Counted from the stretch's first letter, positions 25,768 through 35,733 are shown. The stretch is DNA of 64,000 bases from Tenacibaculum finnmarkense genomovar ulcerans (GCF_900239495.1 NZ_OENE01000007.1:124001-188000), one strand, 5' to 3'. Notes: generated by a model not told the origin, from the sequence alone. A program made the numbers and translations.

Positions 25768-25799
25768 AAATTCTAAAAATAGAAATTTTATATAAGGTT

Positions 25800-27038
25800 T
25801 TAATACCAGCGTTTTTTCTTCTTTTTAGAAGCTTCAGACTTACGTCCTTTTTTATTGGTGCTAATCGTATTTGGTTGCTTTATATGTTTTGGTTTTACCA
25901 ATAAAAACGGGTGATCTTCAATAATTTTTATCGGGCGTTTTAAAACCTCTTGAATGCTTTTAATATAGCTAGTTTCATCGGCTCCACAGAATGAAAATGC
26001 AATTCCCGCTTTTCCTGCTCTACCAGTTCTACCGATTCGGTGTACATAAGTTTCAGGAACATTTGGAATATCTACATTAATTACAGCATCAATTTTATGA
26101 ATGTCAATACCACGAGCGGCAACATCGGTAGCGATTAGAATATTCGCTTTGTTGCTTTTAAAATCGTCAATGGCTTGGTTACGTAAAATTTGGGTTTTAT
26201 CGCCGTGAATACTCGTTACGTTATAGCCGTTTTTAATAAGGGTTTGCTCTAATTTATCAACGCCAAATTTGGTGCGTCTGAAGATAAGAATACGCCCTTG
26301 TATAGTGTTTTTTAGTAAATATAAACACAAATCTACTTTGTGTTTTTTAGGCGTGTAATATAATAATTGCCCAATTTTATTAACGGTGTTATCGGTAGGG
26401 ATAACGTTAACAATTGTTGGCTTATACAACATTTGTTTTGCTAAATCGCTTACTTTTTCGGGCATGGTAGCCGAGCATAAAAGTGTTTGTTTTTTGCGAG
26501 GACAAAGTGCTTCAATCTTTTTTACATCATGGATAAAACCCATGTCTAACATTAAATCGGCTTCGTCTAAAACAAAGGTTTTTAAGCTGGTTAAATCAAC
26601 AGATCCTTGTTCGTGTAAATCGATTAAACGCCCTGGTGTTGCTACTAAAACATCAATTCCTTTTGCTAAAGTTTCTTTTTGTGCTTTGGTTGATATTCCC
26701 CCGTAAACAACTCCTGCTAGTATGTTTGTGTGTGCTGCGTAGGTGCTAAAACTTTCTTGAATTTGTATTGCCAGTTCTCTGGTTGGGCTTACTACTAAAG
26801 CTTTTATTTTTTTAGGGCCTCTTTCAGGAACAAGGGCTAGTTCTTGCGCTAAATTATGGATAATTGGCAATGCAAAAGCCGCTGTTTTACCCGATCCTGT
26901 TTGCGATCCAACAATTACATCTTTTTTATCTAGTACTAACGGAATTACTTTCTGTTGTACTAAGGTTGCTGTGTGATATTTTTGTTCACTAAGTGCTTTT
27001 AAAATATCGGTATTAAGATGTAAGTCTGTAAACTTCAT
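25800..27038 (-). CDS. DEAD-box RNA helicase (RhlE-like)
   Basis: A 412-residue SF2 RNA helicase. Motifs in order: Walker A GSQTGSGKT (~44-52), PTRELA (~89-94), TPGRLID, DEADLMLDMGF (~159-169), SAT (~190-192), ARGIDI and HRIGRTGR (~336-343). The C-terminal tail is lysine-rich (GRKSEASKKKKKRW), as in RhlE-type proteins acting on ribosome assembly or RNA decay. The Q-motif region reads ATLVQQKVIP, slightly unlike the standard T-x-IQ form. A -7 element lies 15 bp upstream of the ATG, so it is probably transcribed separately from the defence-like genes before it. Confidence 0.94.
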   Translation of the reverse strand: MKFTDLHLNTDILKALSEQKYHTATLVQQKVIPLVLDKKDVIVGSQTGSGKTAAFALPIIHNLAQELALVPERGPKKIKALVVSPTRELAIQIQESFSTYAAHTNILAGVVYGGISTKAQKETLAKGIDVLVATPGRLIDLHEQGSVDLTSLKTFVLDEADLMLDMGFIHDVKKIEALCPRKKQTLLCSATMPEKVSDLAKQMLYKPTIVNVIPTDNTVNKIGQLLYYTPKKHKVDLCLYLLKNTIQGRILIFRRTKFGVDKLEQTLIKNGYNVTSIHGDKTQILRNQAIDDFKSNKANILIATDVAARGIDIHKIDAVINVDIPNVPETYVHRIGRTGRAGKAGIAFSFCGADETSYIKSIQEVLKRPIKIIEDHPFLLVKPKHIKQPNTISTNKKGRKSEASKKKKKRWY

Positions 27039-27053
27039 TGATTATTTTTTTTG

Positions 27054-27061
27054 CAAAGATA
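27054..27061 (-). promoter_or_regulatory. Candidate -7 element for the DEAD-box helicase gene
   Basis: TATCTTTG on the minus strand, 15 bp before the ATG. The predicted transcript leader would be only about 10 nt. Confidence 0.45.
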
Positions 27062-27105
27062 CTGTAATTCAAACTTACATGAAATTTATAAGTTTGGTTG
27101 GGAGG

Positions 27106-30100
27106 TTATTTTAAAACACTCATAAATTCACCAACAATATTCATGTTGTTGGCATTCTCTTGATCGATAATTATATCTTTATAAGAAGGGTTATAAGAGT
27201 TGGGTTTTAAAACGATTTGGGTATGTTCCCAGTCTTGTTCTGTTACATTTTTTTGACTTGCATATGTTTTTACTGTAAATGCGGAATTAAAATCAGTGTC
27301 TTGAATGTCATGGTTTTCTATTAATAAAATTTTACCTGATCGCGAACCTCCTGAATATTTTTTAAAAATACAGATTGAACCATTAGGTATTCTTTTATTC
27401 ATTGATTCACCAATAATTTTACAAGCAAAATAATCGGTATTTAAGGCATATTTTTCAGGGACTTCAATTTTAGAAAATGTTTTTTCTGATTGTAATTCAC
27501 TGAAATTTCCTGCTGCGGCATAAAAATCATATAGTGGAATGGTCCATTTTTCTTTTTCGACGATAGCTTCTTTTACAAGTTCTAACTTATTTTCCTTTGG
27601 TTTAGTACTCATTGTGATATAATGATAAAGGTTTTCAGGAACGGTGTTTTCTAAATTAAATCTAATTTTAACTACCGAAACATTTTTACCACTATCATTT
27701 TTCAAGGCAGTTTGCTCTACTTTTTCTTTATTAGGATGCACATCTCCCATATAATAAAATTCTTTACTTTCATCGTTACTTTTTTTAATAAATAAGGGTA
27801 GTCTAATAGCGCCATTATTTCCTAATATTGACTGAACATCTTTACTCTCTAATTTTCTATTAGATTTAGACATCCAATTAAACTCTTTATTATTTACAAA
27901 TTCATCTTCGTATTTAGTAGATTCAGAAATATCTTCTTCTTTATCATAATTTACAAAAATGGGACAATGTTTATAATCAGGACTCACCAAATACCCGCCT
28001 ACATTTTGTGCAACTGGATTTTCTTTGACATTTAAAATCCTAAAAACATCTTTTCTAGAGTATTTTTGATACAAAATAAATCCATCTTTCCAATTTTCTA
28101 ATTGAAATTTTTCCTTGAATTTAAATATAGAATACTCTAAAGAATCTATCAAATATTCTTTAAAACATGACTCTTTTAAATTTTTTATAAACGGATTTGC
28201 TAAAAGAATTACTTTTCCATTTACAGTTATGATTTCTAGGTCATAAATTTCTTTTACGCTAATAAGTTTTTTGTTCTTCTTTTCGCGGGTAAATTCAAAA
28301 TTAAGGTTTGAAATTGTTGAAGTTATCGTTTGCTCACTAATTTCAAATTTATAATTTTGATAAATTATTTTCTTTAAATTTTCAAAAGTTAATTCTCCTA
28401 AGGTAATAAGTTCTTTTAATAGAATACATTCTGTTATTCTTTTTGCATTATTGATTTCCTTTGAAAATAACTCTAAAAGCTTTACTAATTTAGGGTTCAA
28501 AACAGCCTTAAAATCTTCATCTACTTTTGCTGTAAAATTATAGTACGATTTAGAATATTCTACAAATAAATAAGGGTCTCTAGCTTCATTGTTCAAAAAA
28601 TCAACCATCATAGGTATGCGACCTAATCGGTATTTTAATAATCGATAATCCTTTTTCAAATCTGAAAGAACCTTCATGTTTGCTGAATCTATTGATTTGA
28701 ATATTTTATCCTTAGATATTTCATCAAAATTAATAGTAGAAGAACCGGCTAACATTTTACTTCCTTCTGATATTAATTTTCTTAGGGTATCTTTATTGTA
28801 GGAAGTGTCTCCGTAAAGAGCTACAGGAATTAAATAATTATTTTTATGATTTCCAATAAAATCAACAACAGTTAAGTAATCTTTACCGGTAGTTTTTCTT
28901 AATCCTCTACCTAATTGTTGCACAAAAATAATGGCAGAATCAGTCGGTCGAATCATTAAAATTTGATTGATTTTTGGAATATCTATTCCTTCATTAAATA
29001 TATCAACAGTAAAAATATAATCAATTTTTTCGTTAATATTATCAGATTCTAATAAGCGAATTGCCTCTGCTCTTTCTTGTTCCGAATTACTTCCCGACAA
29101 CGCAATTGTTTTAAAACCTTTTTCATTAAATTTAATAGATAGGTTATTCGCTTCTTCATTTCTTGCGCAAAAAACCAAGCCTCTAGTTATTCCATTATCA
29201 CTTCCGTATAATTTTGCATTTTCTATGATCTTTTTAACTCTTTCATCGGTATTTAAAAGATTAAAATCGTTGGTGTTTTCAAGAATTTCGTTGTTTACTT
29301 TTAAATCTGTAATTCCATAATAATGAAAAGGGCTTAACATGCCTTCTTCCATTGCTTTGTTCAATCGTATTTCATAGGCAATATTATGGTCAAATGAGCT
29401 GAAAATATCATTTCCATCTGTACGTTCAGGAGTTGCAGTCATTCCTAATAAAAATTTAGGATTGAAATATTCCATTAAACGCAAATAAGAGGTAGCACCC
29501 GAACGATGCGATTCATCTATAATTATATAATCAAAATGATCTTTTTCAAATTCGGATAAGTGGTCTTCTCTTGAAATAGTTTGTATTGTTGAAAAAATAA
29601 AATCGGCATCTAATTCTCTTTTATTACCAGAATATAAACCGAAGGTTTTTGTGTTCTTAAATATTTTTTTAAAAGTTTCAAGTGCTTTTTTAGCAATATT
29701 TAAACGATGAACAACAAATAATAATTTTTTAGGCTTAAATTCTAGTACGTCAAAGGCCGCTAAGTAGGTTTTTCCAGTACCTGTTGCCGAAATTATAAGT
29801 GCTTTATTTTTTTTATCTAATCGTATTTTTTTTAAGTTTTCTAAAGCCTCAAACTGCATGGTGTTCGGTGTAATAGTCGCTTGTTTTCCAATTTCAGGGT
29901 AATTAAATTTAGATAACCTATTTTTATTATAAATAACTTCATATTCAGCTATATATTCTTTACTAACATGGGTTGCTTGTAAAAAATCAGCTTCGAATTC
30001 TAAAAGAACATTATTTGCAATTTCGCTAGCGTGTAAGCCTGAAACTTTTAAATTCCACTCTTTATTTGTTGTTAGTGCAGCGGCTGTCCAATTACTACTT

Positions 30101-30519
30101 CCAATAATTATATTATAATAATCGTTAGTTTTAAAAATGTAGCCTTTAGAGTGAGAATTGTTTTTGGTTGCTATTTTTAATTCTATATTTTTAAAAAGTA
30201 ATAGCTTTTTAAGCGCTTCTGGCTGTGTAAAATTTAAATATTGAGAAACTAATACCTTCCCTTTTACACCCTTTTGCTCTAGTTTTAAAAGTGTATTTAA
30301 TAATACAGCGATACCGCTAGTAGTTACAAATGCTACAGAAATATAAAATTCTTCACAAAAATTTAGCTCTTGAAGAAGTGTTGAAAGTACTTTTTCTTTC
30401 GGTATTTTTTTGTTTACTAATAATTTAGGTCGGTATAAAGTATTTGACACCGTTTTTTTATCTATAAAACCAGTATCTAAACTTTTTTTAAAGTTGTTTG
30501 TAAAAAAATTATTCATCAT
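27106..30519 (-). CDS. PLD nuclease - SF2 helicase - DUF3427 - S24 peptidase fusion
   Basis: 1137 residues, no signal peptide. Domains in order: a phospholipase-D-type nuclease region (~30-185) with HSKGYIF (His123, Lys125) and GSSNW (~140-144), i.e. one HKD-type half-site; an SF2 helicase with Walker A SATGTGKT (~244-251), IIIDESH (~332-338), MTATPERTDG (~360-369), and motif VI QQLGRGLRK (~534-542); a long region like DUF3427 (~600-990); and a C-terminal S24/LexA-like peptidase (~995-1137). In the last part an AAAG site (~1001-1004) lies 35 residues before the GESM serine (Ser1039), and a lysine (Lys1084) is in place for the dyad. PLD-helicase-DUF3427 proteins occur in scattered bacterial genomes and look like defence or DNA-repair proteins. 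The Nudix gene upstream overlaps by 11 bp. Function is not demonstrated. Confidence 0.85.
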   Translation of the reverse strand: MMNNFFTNNFKKSLDTGFIDKKTVSNTLYRPKLLVNKKIPKEKVLSTLLQELNFCEEFYISVAFVTTSGIAVLLNTLLKLEQKGVKGKVLVSQYLNFTQPEALKKLLLFKNIELKIATKNNSHSKGYIFKTNDYYNIIIGSSNWTAAALTTNKEWNLKVSGLHASEIANNVLLEFEADFLQATHVSKEYIAEYEVIYNKNRLSKFNYPEIGKQATITPNTMQFEALENLKKIRLDKKNKALIISATGTGKTYLAAFDVLEFKPKKLLFVVHRLNIAKKALETFKKIFKNTKTFGLYSGNKRELDADFIFSTIQTISREDHLSEFEKDHFDYIIIDESHRSGATSYLRLMEYFNPKFLLGMTATPERTDGNDIFSSFDHNIAYEIRLNKAMEEGMLSPFHYYGITDLKVNNEILENTNDFNLLNTDERVKKIIENAKLYGSDNGITRGLVFCARNEEANNLSIKFNEKGFKTIALSGSNSEQERAEAIRLLESDNINEKIDYIFTVDIFNEGIDIPKINQILMIRPTDSAIIFVQQLGRGLRKTTGKDYLTVVDFIGNHKNNYLIPVALYGDTSYNKDTLRKLISEGSKMLAGSSTINFDEISKDKIFKSIDSANMKVLSDLKKDYRLLKYRLGRIPMMVDFLNNEARDPYLFVEYSKSYYNFTAKVDEDFKAVLNPKLVKLLELFSKEINNAKRITECILLKELITLGELTFENLKKIIYQNYKFEISEQTITSTISNLNFEFTREKKNKKLISVKEIYDLEIITVNGKVILLANPFIKNLKESCFKEYLIDSLEYSIFKFKEKFQLENWKDGFILYQKYSRKDVFRILNVKENPVAQNVGGYLVSPDYKHCPIFVNYDKEEDISESTKYEDEFVNNKEFNWMSKSNRKLESKDVQSILGNNGAIRLPLFIKKSNDESKEFYYMGDVHPNKEKVEQTALKNDSGKNVSVVKIRFNLENTVPENLYHYITMSTKPKENKLELVKEAIVEKEKWTIPLYDFYAAAGNFSELQSEKTFSKIEVPEKYALNTDYFACKIIGESMNKRIPNGSICIFKKYSGGSRSGKILLIENHDIQDTDFNSAFTVKTYASQKNVTEQDWEHTQIVLKPNSYNPSYKDIIIDQENANNMNIVGEFMSVLK

Positions 30520-30904
30520 TCATTAGTTTTTTTACAATAGGTAAATCAGCGGCGGCCCAATCAAGATTACTTAATTTTTCTTTTGATAACCATTGACCAG
30601 ATATATGTTCGTTTAATGTAATATCCGTAGAATTTACTTTGCAGATAAAACTGTGCATTGTTAATTCAAAATCGGGATATGTATGATTAACAGTAAGGTA
30701 TAAATTATTTATTTCTGGCGTTATATTTAATTCCTCTATCAGTTCTCTTTTAAGAGCTTCTTTCTTTGTTTCACCAGCTTCAATTTTACCTCCTGGAAAT
30801 TCAAATTTATTAGAAATATAGGCTAATTTATTTTCTCCTCTTTGTGCGCAGAATATTAAATCATTATGGATTATTATCGCAGCAACAACTTCTACTTTTT
30901 TCAT
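30509..30904 (-). CDS. Nudix hydrolase coupled to the PLD-helicase gene
   Basis: 131 residues. The Nudix box is intact (GGKIEAGETKKEALKRELIEEL, ~38-59; G-x5-E-x7-RE-U-x-EE). The N-terminus VEVVAAIIIHNDLIFCAQRG and the C-terminal WLSKEKLSNLDWAAADLPIV resemble MutT and CTP-pyrophosphohydrolase-type proteins that hydrolyse (oxidised) nucleoside triphosphates to monophosphates. The stop lies inside the start of the helicase gene (ATGATGAATAA), so the two are translationally coupled and very likely work together. A substrate made or consumed during the response of the partner is an inference. Confidence 0.88.
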   Translation of the reverse strand: MKKVEVVAAIIIHNDLIFCAQRGENKLAYISNKFEFPGGKIEAGETKKEALKRELIEELNITPEINNLYLTVNHTYPDFELTMHSFICKVNSTDITLNEHISGQWLSKEKLSNLDWAAADLPIVKKLMNDE

Positions 30905-30980
30905 TTTTTTTCACTTGTATTTAAGGCTAGCTAAGTTAGCTTAAAAAACAACTTCTTTCCACAGAAAATTCCAACCAAAA

Positions 30981-31010
30981 AAAAGCAACCTCATCTTTGA
31001 GATTGCTTTT
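30981..31010 (-). terminator. Terminator-like hairpin upstream of the M16 peptidase stop region
   Basis: AAAAGCAACCTCA / GAGATTGCTTTT stem with one mismatch, between the Nudix gene start and the M16 gene end. It is oriented to end transcription of the M16 gene. Confidence 0.65.
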
Positions 31011-31056
31011 AATTATAAAACAGGCTATAAATTAAAAATAGCGAGCTCATAAAGTA

Positions 31057-33921
31057 TTATTTAACCGTCTTTTTAGCATCGTTTAATAAAATAGGCTTTC
31101 CGAATCCTAATTTATTTAAAGGGGCTAATTGTGTTTTGGCATCACCTACAAAAAGCCAAATCATTCTGTTCGGATTGATGTATTTTTTAGCCAAAGCCTG
31201 TATTTTTTCAATAGTCATATCAGTAACTATTTTTTCACGGTTTTTAACGTAATCAGTATCTAAATTATAAGCACTAATATTTTGTAACATATTTAATTTA
31301 GCACTCATAGTTTCAAAACGTCGGGCGTTACTTTTAATTAAAAACCCTTTGGTAGTCGCCAAATCTTTATCAGAAAAAGTAGTAGGGTAGTCGGTAATTA
31401 TTTTTTTAACCAATTCTGCCGATTCTAAAGTAACATTACTTCTAACACGACTAAAAATAGTAAACGGACCTGCTGCTTTTGTTCCTGAAAAATAAGAGTA
31501 AATACCATAAGTATATCCTTTTCCTTCTCTTAATTCTTGTGTTAATCGAGATGCAAAACTACCACCACCAAGAATATAATTCATTACCGATGCTGGGTAA
31601 TAATCAGCATCGGTAGCCGCTAAAGCAGGCGCACCAAAACTAATAATAGATTGCTTTGAATTAGGAACATCATAAAAATAAATACTTGATTTTTTTGGCG
31701 CTTCAGGAGTTTTATATACAGGAATACGTACTTCTTTAGCAGCCCATTTAGTCGTTAAATCGGTCAAAGGAGCAAGCGCTTTTTCTTTGTTTATAGCCCC
31801 AACAATGTGCATTTTAGCAACCGATGGCGAAAAATAGCTTGAATAATATGATTTTAAATCATCTAAAGTTATTTTTTTTACAGAAGCAATACTTCCTAGG
31901 GTATTCTTAGAACGGATATTGTCTTTCCCGTAAATCAACTCGTTGTAAATATTTTTGGTAATTGTTGCCGGACTCGCTTCTTGCTGACGTAAATTACCAA
32001 TTACCGATTTTTTAATCAATTCAAATTCGCTAGCATCCCAACGAGGTTCTAATAGCATTTCGCTAACCAAAGCAATGGTTTTATTGTAGTTTTTAGCCAA
32101 AGTAGTACCGCTTATAGTAATGCCTTGTTTCCCTGAATAAAAAGTAATATCGGCACCTAATTCTTCAATAGCTTCTTCTAATTGAGCTACGGTTTTATTT
32201 TTTGTACCGTTATTCATTAAACGAGCCGTTAGGTTTGCAACACCTAATAAATTCATGTTTTCTACTAGCTGACCGCCGTCAATAACAATATTAAAACGTA
32301 CCAAAGGAACTTCACTATTTTCAATTCCAAATACTTTAATGCCGTTTTTTAAGTTGTTTTTCCAAATAGCAGGAACACTTAAAGTAGGTTTTTTTCCGTA
32401 AGATGGCTCTGTAGCTCTGTTTATTTTTGAAGGTGTTTTACTGTATTTCGCTGCAATTTTAGCATCGAATTTTTCTTCAGCTCCTGCAACAATTTTTTCT
32501 TGTTTTATAACCGCTTCTTTAGCATCTTTTAAGGCTAATTTGGTCATTCCTTTAGGAACAAAACTTGTTGTTACAACATTTTTATCTTTAATATAGGTAG
32601 TGTAAACACGCATTACATCTTCTTTACTAACCTTTAAAGTACGTTCAATTTCTTTGTTGATAAGCGCCGGATTTCCTGCATAGGTATTGTAAGATGCTAA
32701 ATTAGTTCCTTTACCAAGTACGCTCGCCAAGCTGCTGTAAAAATTGGTTTCTAAACCTGCTTTTATACGGTTTAAATCTTTATCAGAAATCCCTTGTTTT
32801 TCAAAATTAACGAAAGCCGTAGTAATTCCTTTGTTAATAGCATTCAAATCAACATTATTAAAACCACGAACCGATAATTGTGCTTGCCCTGCTAATTCTG
32901 ACGACCAATTCCACATGCTTGTGCTAGCGGTAAGTTTTAAACTATCAACTAAAATAGTATTTAAAGGGGCTTTTTTTCCTTGCGATAAATACTGAGTTAA
33001 TACATCTAAAGCATACGAATCTTCATGGTATAAAGCAACCGTTGGCCAGGCAATTGTTAGCTTTGGTAATTTGGCGAAATTATCTTCAAAATAAAACGAT
33101 TTTGATGTTTCAAGCTTTCCTGGTTTTTTAGCTAAAGGTGTAATTTTTTCACCTCTTGGAATTTCGTTGAAATATTTATAAACCCATTCTTTAGCTTTTG
33201 CAGTGTCAAAATCACCCGATAAAACTAAGGTAGCATTGTTAGGAACATACCATTTTTTGAAAAAGGTTTTTACATCGTTTAAAGTAGCATTTTGCAAGTC
33301 TTCTAATGAGCCAATTACCTGCCAGTTGTACGGATGATTTTTCGGGTATAAATTTCGATCAATAATTTGCTGATTAAAACCATACGGACGGTTGTCAACA
33401 CTTTGACGTTTCTCGTTTTTTACCACTTGTTTTTCTTTGGCTAAAACAGGGTCGGTTACGGTGTTTATAAACCAACCTAATTTATCTGCCTCTGCCCAAA
33501 TCATTTTTTCTAAAGCATCGTTTGGTACGGTTTGTAAATAATTGGTACGGTCTCTGTTGGTAGATCCGTTAGCACCTGAACCACCAATTTTAGCACTCAT
33601 TTTGTCTAAGCCTCCTTTTCCTAAATTTTCAGATTCTAAGAATAATAAATGTTCAAATAAATGTGCAAAACCTGTTTTTCCTTCGGTTTCTCTAGCCGAA
33701 CCTACATGAACCATTAGCTCAACAGCTACCACAGGGTCGGATGTGTCGGTATGTAAAACAACTTGTAAGCCGTTGTCTAATTCAAATTTTTCAAAAGGAA
33801 CACTTAACGATGAGGTCGGTTTTGAAATGTCTGTTGTGTTATTTGTTGCGTTTTCTTTTGTATCCGAAGCGCAGGTAATAAAAAGCATTGCGGTGGAAAA
33901 TAAGAGTAGTTTTTTGAACAT
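31057..33921 (-). CDS. M16-family zinc metallopeptidase lipoprotein
   Basis: 954 residues. A lipoprotein signal ends at Cys17 (LFITC). The N-terminal M16 domain has the inverted zinc motif HLFEH (~87-91) with the third ligand Glu170 (VVKNEKRQ). The C-terminal half is a second M16-like domain without the zinc motif (SYFSPSVAKMHIVGAINKE ... LGGGSFASRLTQELREGKGYTYG), which normally completes the chamber. Such two-domain pitrilysin-type proteins degrade peptides in the periplasm or at the envelope. Its cleaved substrates are unknown. It stands alone. Confidence 0.93.
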   Translation of the reverse strand: MFKKLLLFSTAMLFITCASDTKENATNNTTDISKPTSSLSVPFEKFELDNGLQVVLHTDTSDPVVAVELMVHVGSARETEGKTGFAHLFEHLLFLESENLGKGGLDKMSAKIGGSGANGSTNRDRTNYLQTVPNDALEKMIWAEADKLGWFINTVTDPVLAKEKQVVKNEKRQSVDNRPYGFNQQIIDRNLYPKNHPYNWQVIGSLEDLQNATLNDVKTFFKKWYVPNNATLVLSGDFDTAKAKEWVYKYFNEIPRGEKITPLAKKPGKLETSKSFYFEDNFAKLPKLTIAWPTVALYHEDSYALDVLTQYLSQGKKAPLNTILVDSLKLTASTSMWNWSSELAGQAQLSVRGFNNVDLNAINKGITTAFVNFEKQGISDKDLNRIKAGLETNFYSSLASVLGKGTNLASYNTYAGNPALINKEIERTLKVSKEDVMRVYTTYIKDKNVVTTSFVPKGMTKLALKDAKEAVIKQEKIVAGAEEKFDAKIAAKYSKTPSKINRATEPSYGKKPTLSVPAIWKNNLKNGIKVFGIENSEVPLVRFNIVIDGGQLVENMNLLGVANLTARLMNNGTKNKTVAQLEEAIEELGADITFYSGKQGITISGTTLAKNYNKTIALVSEMLLEPRWDASEFELIKKSVIGNLRQQEASPATITKNIYNELIYGKDNIRSKNTLGSIASVKKITLDDLKSYYSSYFSPSVAKMHIVGAINKEKALAPLTDLTTKWAAKEVRIPVYKTPEAPKKSSIYFYDVPNSKQSIISFGAPALAATDADYYPASVMNYILGGGSFASRLTQELREGKGYTYGIYSYFSGTKAAGPFTIFSRVRSNVTLESAELVKKIITDYPTTFSDKDLATTKGFLIKSNARRFETMSAKLNMLQNISAYNLDTDYVKNREKIVTDMTIEKIQALAKKYINPNRMIWLFVGDAKTQLAPLNKLGFGKPILLNDAKKTVK

Positions 33922-34035
33922 TATTTAAGGGTTTTTTAGTGTTTTTTTAATGTTTATTAAGGTGATAAAGATACAGCATCTATAAAATGAATTTTGTTAA
34001 ATAAATGCTAGATTTTAGCAGAAAATAGCACGAAA

Positions 34036-34062
34036 AAACCCCATCAATTATTGATGAGGTTT
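34036..34062 (-). terminator. Terminator of pruA
   Basis: AAACC-CATCAA / TTGATGAGGTTT hairpin with one internal mismatch, followed on the minus strand by a T6 run, 46 bp after the stop. Confidence 0.75.
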
Positions 34063-34107
34063 CTTTTTAATATAAAAATTATCTAAATTTAGATATAATT
34101 TTAAAAC

Positions 34108-35733
34108 TTATCCTAAGAAAGGGTATTTATAATCTGTAGGAGTTACAAATGTTTCTTTTATTAAACGAACAGAAGTCCAACGTAATAAGTTTTGAGCAGA
34201 ACCTGCTTTATCATTTGTTCCTGAAGATCTTCCTCCACCAAAAGGTTGTTGTCCTACAACAGCACCAGTTGGTTTATCGTTAATATAGAAGTTTCCAGCA
34301 GCGTTTTCTAAAGCTTTAGAAGCTTTTTCAACAATGTATCTATCCGTAGAAAAGATAGCACCAGTTAATGCGTATTCAGTAGATTCATCAACTAATTTTA
34401 ATGAAGCTTCCCATTGATCATCTTCATATACGAAAACAGTCATAACAGGACCAAATAATTCAGTTGTCATAGTTGCATACGTAGGCGATTTAGCTACGAT
34501 TACAGTAGGCTCAATAAAGTATCCTACCGATTTATCATGGTTTCCACCAATAATAATTTCAGCATCCGCATCCGCTTTTGCAGCGTCAATAAAACTTGCT
34601 ATTTTATCAAAAGAACCTTCATGAATAACAGCGTTAACAAAGTTGTTAGTGTCTTCAGGAGAACCCATTTTAATTTCAGCAGCTTGCGCAATTAAATGAC
34701 CTTTAACTTCTTCCCACATAGAAGCAGGAATGTAAGCACGTGAAGCAGCAGAACATTTCTGTCCTTGGTATTCAAAAGAACCTCTAGTTATTGCAGTAGC
34801 AACTTGTAAAGGGTTTGATGAGTTGTGAACCCAGATAAAATCTTTTCCACCAGTTTCACCAACAATTCTTGGATATGTTTTGTAAGTATGGATGTTATTT
34901 CCAATTTGTTTCCATAAGTTTTTGAAAACATGAGTTGAACCTGTAAAGTGTAATCCAGAGAAATCAGCAGATGCTAATACAGTATCAGAAATCATAACAG
35001 GATCACCATATACAACGTTAATTACACCGTCAGGTAAACCAGCTTCTTTAAATAAATCTACAATTACTTGTGCAGAATATGCTTGATGGTCAGATGGCTT
35101 CCAAACAACAACGTTACCCATTAAGGCAGCTGCTGCAGGTAAGTTTGCTGCAATAGAAGTAAAGTTAAAAGGAGAAATTGCATATACAAAACCTTCTAAA
35201 GGTCTGTACTCAACTCTGTTCCAAATTCCAGGTGCAGAAGCTGGCTGATCTTTAAAGATATCAGTCATATACTGTACATTAAAACGGAAAAAGTCAATCA
35301 TTTCACATGATGCATCAATTTCAGCTTGGTGTACGTTTTTAGATTGTGCAATCATTGTTGCAGCATTCATTCTTGCTCTATAAGGACCCGCTAATAATTC
35401 AGCAGCCTTTAAGAAAATAGAAGCACGCTCAGTCCAACAAGTACTAGACCATTCTTGTCTTGCAGCTAAAGCAGTACTAATAGCAGCATCTACGTGCGAT
35501 TTATCAGCAGTATGATATTGACCAACCACGTGTTTATGATCGTGTGGAGGTGTAATGTTTTTAGTGTTTCCGGTTCTAACTTCTTCACCATTAATATGCA
35601 TTGGCACATCAATATTGCTATTATACATCGCTTTGTAAGTAGCTAATAACTCTTCTCTTTCTGCCGATCCAGGAGCGTATCCTTTTACAGGTTCGTTTAC
35701 TGCCTCTGGAACTTTAAAAAATCCTCTTGCCAT
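34108..35733 (-). CDS. pruA: L-glutamate gamma-semialdehyde dehydrogenase
   Basis: A 541-residue NAD(P)+ aldehyde dehydrogenase that oxidises glutamate semialdehyde/P5C to glutamate in proline catabolism. The catalytic residues are present: Glu in VGETGGKDF (~290-298) and Cys in GQKCSAASRAY (~324-334). The AISPFNFTSIAANLPAAAALMGN segment and the C-terminal QPFGGGRSSGTNDKAGS are typical of the single-domain P5C dehydrogenase (PruA type 1, eukaryote-like). No proline dehydrogenase gene is in the window. A -7 element lies ~125 bp upstream. Confidence 0.96.
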   Translation of the reverse strand: MARGFFKVPEAVNEPVKGYAPGSAEREELLATYKAMYNSNIDVPMHINGEEVRTGNTKNITPPHDHKHVVGQYHTADKSHVDAAISTALAARQEWSSTCWTERASIFLKAAELLAGPYRARMNAATMIAQSKNVHQAEIDASCEMIDFFRFNVQYMTDIFKDQPASAPGIWNRVEYRPLEGFVYAISPFNFTSIAANLPAAAALMGNVVVWKPSDHQAYSAQVIVDLFKEAGLPDGVINVVYGDPVMISDTVLASADFSGLHFTGSTHVFKNLWKQIGNNIHTYKTYPRIVGETGGKDFIWVHNSSNPLQVATAITRGSFEYQGQKCSAASRAYIPASMWEEVKGHLIAQAAEIKMGSPEDTNNFVNAVIHEGSFDKIASFIDAAKADADAEIIIGGNHDKSVGYFIEPTVIVAKSPTYATMTTELFGPVMTVFVYEDDQWEASLKLVDESTEYALTGAIFSTDRYIVEKASKALENAAGNFYINDKPTGAVVGQQPFGGGRSSGTNDKAGSAQNLLRWTSVRLIKETFVTPTDYKYPFLG

